Source: CAZXBB01 sp964638815 (lineage in GTDB: Bacteria; Planctomycetota; Phycisphaerae; Phycisphaerales; SM1A02). Taken from it: 8,804 bases of DNA. The notes beneath the pieces were generated by a model. It saw nothing but the letters and a program-made list of their open reading frames with translations. It ran no database searches and was not told the DNA's origin. The DNA lies in the NCBI GenBank assembly GCA_964638815.1, contig CAZXBB010000021.1, positions 1 to 8,804 on the forward strand. Reading direction: 5' to 3'. Shown here one piece after another: positions 5,894 to 8,804 of this stretch. Made by a program: the position numbers and the translations under genes. Position 1 is the stretch's first letter, and the number at the start of each line of letters is the position of its first letter.

Positions 5894-8083
5894 ATGATCG
5901 ATCGCCTTTTCGTCGCCGTCGTCGCCATGGGCCTCGTCCATCGGGTTGCCGTCGCGCTGCCTGACGCGTCGATCGAGGCGACCATCGCCGAGGTCGCCGG
6001 TGCGTCCGTCGTGACCGTCTCGTATCACCTTCGGTACGACGAAGGCGACTCTCCCTACGGCGGAGGGTGGAGCTACACGTGTCCGAACTGCGGCCAACTG
6101 CATCGGACGAACGATCTCGGCTCGATCGTCGATGCGGAACGGACGGCGGACCGTGTGGGCTTTCTGATCTCACCGACCGAGATCGTCACGACCGACCCGC
6201 TCATCCCGTCCCGATTTGTCGAAGGGATCGAGGTGCACGCGCACGGCCGGACGACGAGCGCAGAGGTCACCGGCGTGGCGGTCGCCGAACAGGCGATACG
6301 ACTCACGCTGGCAACGCCGTTGGCCAACGTGCGTCCGGTGCAGTTCGCGCCGGCGTCCGGGGCGTCCGGGGCGTCCGGAGCGTCCGGAGCGTCCGGGACG
6401 TCCGGGGCGCCCGCGTTCGCGATGACGCGCGTCAAGTCCGGCGGCACGTGGATATCGACCGTCCACGCGTTGTCACCCAGCCTCGTCCTTCGGGACACCG
6501 GCGGAGCGATCCGGCCCACGCCCGCCAGTTGTATCCTCTTCAACAAGGCGGGCCACGCGGTGGGCATCAGCTTCAACGGTGAGATCCCCGCCGAAGACTG
6601 GCGGGGCGACCCCGGGGCGTGGACATGGATGTCGAATGACGACCTCGCCGCGATGCTCGCCGAAGTGACATCATCCGCCTCGCGCCAGATCCTGCACGCG
6701 ACGCTTCGCTTCCGCTCACCGGTGAAGGATTTCACGGACGAGTACGACATCTATATGGACGACGCGGAGGAACTGGAGCGTCATGCACCGGCCATCGTCC
6801 TCGACCGTGATCTGCTGCTCTTACCGATCAGGCTCGAGAAGACGCAGACGGCCCGCCTCGAGCAGATCCGGATTCGCACCGCTGACGGCACGACCGTTGA
6901 CGGTGCGTTCGCCGGATCGCTGAAGGAATACGGGGCACTGCTCGTGCGGGCGACGCTCCCGCCGGATCACCGCCCTCGTCTGAACGACATGGATCTTCGC
7001 AGTCTGCGGTACGCGCTCGTTCCCGCGATCGAGTTTGGCATCCACGGTGCGCAGGAGAAGCGGCGATCGATCTGCAATCGGATGATCGGCTTCTCGCACG
7101 GCTTTCGCGACCAGGTCTTTCCGCAGTTGGGCGGCCCGGACGAGGACGTTCTGGTGTTCTCGCCGGAGGGCGAATTGCTCGCGTTTCCGATCGCCCGACG
7201 CACCGGGCCCGCCGATGACAACGGCTCGGACGACTACGATGCCCCGGCGCTGACGCCGGTCGGGCGCTTCGGCGCGATCATCGAGTCGCCCGAGGCCCAT
7301 CTCGATCCCTCGAACATTCCGCTCAGCGAGGCCGAGGAGAATCGGGTGGCGTGGCTCGGCACGGAGACACAGGCCCTGGATGCCGATCTCGCGCGGGCGA
7401 TGGAGATCGCCGACAAGACCGACGATGGGGCGTCCGGTTTCATCGTCACGCATGTCTACGAAGACTCTCCCGCCGGACGCAGCGGTCTCGAGGTTGGCGA
7501 CGTGCTCCTGCGGATCCACACCGATCAGGAGCCCCGACCGATCGACTTGATGGACATGGACGGAGGCGGCTACGACTACTACGGCGGGTTCCCCTGGGAT
7601 CGCCTCGACGAGGTTCCGGAAGAGTACTTCGACGACATCCCCACGCCATGGCCGCCGGCGAACGGCTACCTCAACCGGTTGCTGACCGAGATCGGGGCGG
7701 GGAACGCGTTCTCCCTGGAGTACCTGCACGGCGGCGACTTGCGCAGGGTCGAGATCGTCGTCGAGTACAGCCCGCCCTACTTCCGTACGGCGAATAAGGT
7801 CGAGAACAAGGAACTCGGCGTCACGGTTCGCGACATGACCTACGAAGTCCATCGGTGCCTTCAGCGAGCGGCCACCGATCCGGGCGTCATCATTTCGACG
7901 CTCACCCCGGGAAGCCGGGCGTCAGTGAGCGGACTCCGTCCGTACGAACTCATCACACACGTGAACGGCGAAGCCGTTATGAACGTCGAGGACTTCAGGC
8001 GTCTGGCCTCCGGCCGCGCGGAGGTTCGGCTGTCGGTGCGCCGATTCAGCAACGATCGCATCGTGAGCATCACACTGGAGTAG
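5894..8083 (+). CDS. Exported double pseudoprotease with two C-terminal PDZ domains
   Basis: A 729-residue protein from ATG 5894; ATG 5888 is two codons earlier. A signal peptide covers about 1-22. Residues about 30-235 look like a trypsin fold by comparison with the upstream protease. GFLISPTEIVTTDPLI stands where that protein has its LTNWHVI strand, so His is replaced by Pro102. The Asp position reads EQAIRLTL (Glu132) and the Ser position reads PASCILFNKAGHAVG (Ala211). A second such domain (about 265-440) has LLLLPIRL at the His site, GSLKEYGALLVRA at the Asp site and FSPEGELLAFP after the lost Ser. PDZ1 is about 485-630, with a Tyr/Asp/Trp-rich insertion near 553-590; PDZ2 is about 640-729. 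A single TCPNCG pair (about residues 63-66) could bind metal or form a disulfide. It is probably a non-catalytic partner or substrate-binding subunit of the protease (inference). Exported and PDZ calls are firm; the pseudoprotease call is by eye. Confidence 0.82.
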   Translation: MIDRLFVAVVAMGLVHRVAVALPDASIEATIAEVAGASVVTVSYHLRYDEGDSPYGGGWSYTCPNCGQLHRTNDLGSIVDAERTADRVGFLISPTEIVTTDPLIPSRFVEGIEVHAHGRTTSAEVTGVAVAEQAIRLTLATPLANVRPVQFAPASGASGASGASGASGTSGAPAFAMTRVKSGGTWISTVHALSPSLVLRDTGGAIRPTPASCILFNKAGHAVGISFNGEIPAEDWRGDPGAWTWMSNDDLAAMLAEVTSSASRQILHATLRFRSPVKDFTDEYDIYMDDAEELERHAPAIVLDRDLLLLPIRLEKTQTARLEQIRIRTADGTTVDGAFAGSLKEYGALLVRATLPPDHRPRLNDMDLRSLRYALVPAIEFGIHGAQEKRRSICNRMIGFSHGFRDQVFPQLGGPDEDVLVFSPEGELLAFPIARRTGPADDNGSDDYDAPALTPVGRFGAIIESPEAHLDPSNIPLSEAEENRVAWLGTETQALDADLARAMEIADKTDDGASGFIVTHVYEDSPAGRSGLEVGDVLLRIHTDQEPRPIDLMDMDGGGYDYYGGFPWDRLDEVPEEYFDDIPTPWPPANGYLNRLLTEIGAGNAFSLEYLHGGDLRRVEIVVEYSPPYFRTANKVENKELGVTVRDMTYEVHRCLQRAATDPGVIISTLTPGSRASVSGLRPYELITHVNGEAVMNVEDFRRLASGRAEVRLSVRRFSNDRIVSITLE
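6353..6406 (+). repeat. Six tandem 9-bp units inside the PDZ protein gene
   Basis: Six in-frame 9-mers of consensus GCGTCCGGG run from 6353 to 6406. They encode Ala-Ser-Gly five times and Thr-Ser-Gly once, residues 154-171. The tract sits in a surface loop of the first pseudoprotease domain, between the strand matching the Asp position and the strand matching the Ser position. Confidence 0.93.
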
Positions 8084-8090
8084 GCGGTCT

Positions 8091-8133
8091 CGGAGCGATC
8101 GACCGCCATCGAAATCGGCCGCGATCCGCTCCG
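8091..8133 (+). terminator. Long hairpin after the protease operon
   Basis: CGGAGCGATC at 8091-8100 pairs with GATCCGCTCCG at 8123-8133, with a single bulged base, around a 22-base loop. An alternative 7-bp stem, GGCGGTC (8083-8089) with GACCGCC (8101-8107), overlaps it. There is no T-run. It starts eight bases after the stop, so a transcript-end or mRNA-stabilising role is plausible. Confidence 0.4.
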
Positions 8134-8185
8134 TCCGTTGCACGCCTTGCAATCCGCAAACCGCGCTGACAACGTCGTTAGGGCA

Positions 8186-8250
8186 GAGACGTGGGGCGCG
8201 TGCCCGACGCCCTGCCCGCAGTGTGCGTGGCCGACATCGACGATTGTGCG
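8186..8250 (+). pseudogene. Frameshifted remnant of a dockerin-type tail
   Basis: This stretch matches 1216-1282 of the first gene, in the same orientation. GAGACGTGGGGCGCGTGCCC reads E-T-W-G-A-C-P, against GAAACGTGGGGCGCGTGCCC there. After a one-base deletion, GTGTGCGTGGCCGACATCGA reads V-C-V-A-D-I-D, then D-C-A. A codon inside the calcium loop is also missing. Nothing on either side continues the similarity, so neither the first loop, the helices nor the propeller remains. It is best explained as the decayed end of a paralogous secreted protein gene. Confidence 0.6.
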
Positions 8251-8362
8251 GCTCGCGCCGATTCGGGCCGCCGCCTCGCACCTTCTTCGACATCGCGCGG
8301 TCTATGTCCCGCTTCGTGTCCCGCTCGGCCATGTCCTGGCGCTTGTCCGGCTTCGAGGCGGG
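8251..8362. other. No supported gene
   Basis: The minus strand has a short charged reading (MAERDTKRDIDRAMSKKVRG, from 8332 down) that looks helix-like at first. It runs on into Arg-rich shadow sequence over the dockerin remnant and the PDZ gene, and has no clear ribosome-binding site. It could be a scrap of a lost gene, but I cannot support it. Confidence 0.3.
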
Positions 8363-8804
8363 CTATCCGGCGGCCGCCCACCGGTGCACAGACGAACGCA
8401 CCATTCTCCCCTGCTGAATCACGATGAGCTCACCGGGCTCGAGGTGATGCCACGCATGCTCGCGGTTGAGCGGCTGCGTGGCGACGACGACGCCCTGGCC
8501 GCCTTGTCGTGGAGCATCGCGGTCCCGCGCGATCTCCACGTGGACGGTCGAGTCGTCCAGTTGCTCCCGCTCGCCGTCGTCAAGCCATGTGTTGCAGAAG
8601 CACAACCCCTTGAAGCCGGTGCGATCGCGGTACGCGAACAACCTGTCGCCGTCGGCGAGGAGGCAGTCAGTGAAGTACTGAGGCACGCCGGCGTGGGTCA
8701 CCAGGTTGTAGAGAGCGCATCGCGAGGACGCGAGGCCGGTATCGACGCCCTGCCAGAACGGGGAGTTGGCGGAGGCCGCGATCAGGTGCGGCAGGTACTG
8801 CACC
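8363..8804 (-). CDS. Chimeric frame: YbdK/GCS2 ligase segment joined to class II glutamine amidotransferase C-terminus, 5' partial
   Basis: The frame is open to the window edge (GTG at 8803-8801 is only the first possible in-window start), so the N-terminus is missing. The 146 or so visible residues fall into two parts. Residues 1 to about 46 (HLIAASANSPFWQGVDTGLA, then SSRCALYN) resemble the segment of YbdK/GCS2 carboxylate-amine ligases with SASSP-x-x-QG-x-DT-x-x-ASSR. Residues about 47-146 (LLADGDRLFAYRDR, GVVVATQPLN and LEPGELIVIQQGRMV) resemble the C-terminal part of YafJ/EgtC-like class II glutamine amidotransferases. The N-terminal Cys-nucleophile half of an amidotransferase and the C-terminal third of the ligase would be expected between them but are absent. 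It may be a deletion fusion of two adjacent genes, hence inactive, or an unusual domain arrangement. The frame itself is intact to TAG at 8365-8363. Activity cannot be predicted. Confidence 0.7.
   Translation of the reverse strand, partial: VQYLPHLIAASANSPFWQGVDTGLASSRCALYNLVTHAGVPQYFTDCLLADGDRLFAYRDRTGFKGLCFCNTWLDDGEREQLDDSTVHVEIARDRDAPRQGGQGVVVATQPLNREHAWHHLEPGELIVIQQGRMVRSSVHRWAAAG

Noticed and set aside
6821..7852. 343-residue minus-strand ORF opposite the PDZ protein
   Set aside because: Antisense shadow in high-GC DNA; the plus-strand frame has PDZ domains, a signal peptide and a ribosome-binding site.
8138..8152. Small hairpin TTGCA-CGCCT-TGCAA as a regulatory site
   Set aside because: Only a 5-bp stem with no supporting context; likely chance.

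Overview
The window is high-GC bacterial DNA and most likely comes from a Planctomycetota member, probably class Phycisphaerae. Two features point there. One is the C-terminal dockerin-like tail of the first gene, with two Asp-rich calcium-loop repeats each ending in W-G-x-C-P. The other is a sigma factor of the PF07638/TIGR02999-like ECF type, which is abundant in planctomycetes. The taxonomic call is inference from protein style only.

Layout. (1) 1-1338, + strand: 3' part of a secreted FG-GAP/VCBS-repeat protein with a dockerin-like tail; the 5' end lies outside the window. (2) 1339-2034: about 700 bp without a credible gene. It holds a 206-bp tandem duplication, a partial third copy, and several perfect small hairpins, most with the loop TCC. 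(3) 2035-2631, - strand: an ECF sigma factor, divergent from (4) 2782-3774, + strand: a predicted lipoprotein dienelactone hydrolase-type alpha/beta hydrolase with an in-frame 12-bp x 7 repeat. (5) 3775-4492: a hairpin, then a cluster of eight copies of a 25-bp repeat (one inverted, seven direct), then a plain leader. (6) 4493-5860 and 5894-8083, + strand: a two-gene unit. The first gene is an HtrA/DegP-type serine protease with an intact His-Asp-Ser triad and two PDZ domains. The second is a 729-residue exported protein that reads as two tandem catalytically dead trypsin-like domains followed by two PDZ domains. (7) 8084-8362: a hairpin and a frameshifted remnant of a dockerin-type tail. (8) 8363-8804, - strand: the 3' part of a gene whose reading frame joins a YbdK/GCS2 ligase segment directly to the C-terminal part of a YafJ-type class II glutamine amidotransferase.

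How the genes may work together. The clearest functional unit is the protease/pseudoprotease pair. The genes are 33 bp apart on one strand, both products are predicted to be exported, and both end in PDZ pairs, which suggests a cell-envelope quality-control protease with a non-catalytic partner (inference). The sigma factor and hydrolase share a 150-bp divergent control region, but regulation of one by the other is not shown. The dockerin remnant, the chimeric ligase/amidotransferase frame and the repeat clusters suggest that the intergenic parts of this locus have been rearranged.

The items most worth a second look are the double pseudoprotease partner, the ligase/amidotransferase chimera, the 25-bp repeat cluster and the TCC-loop hairpin family. 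No tRNA, rRNA, transposase or CRISPR array was seen.
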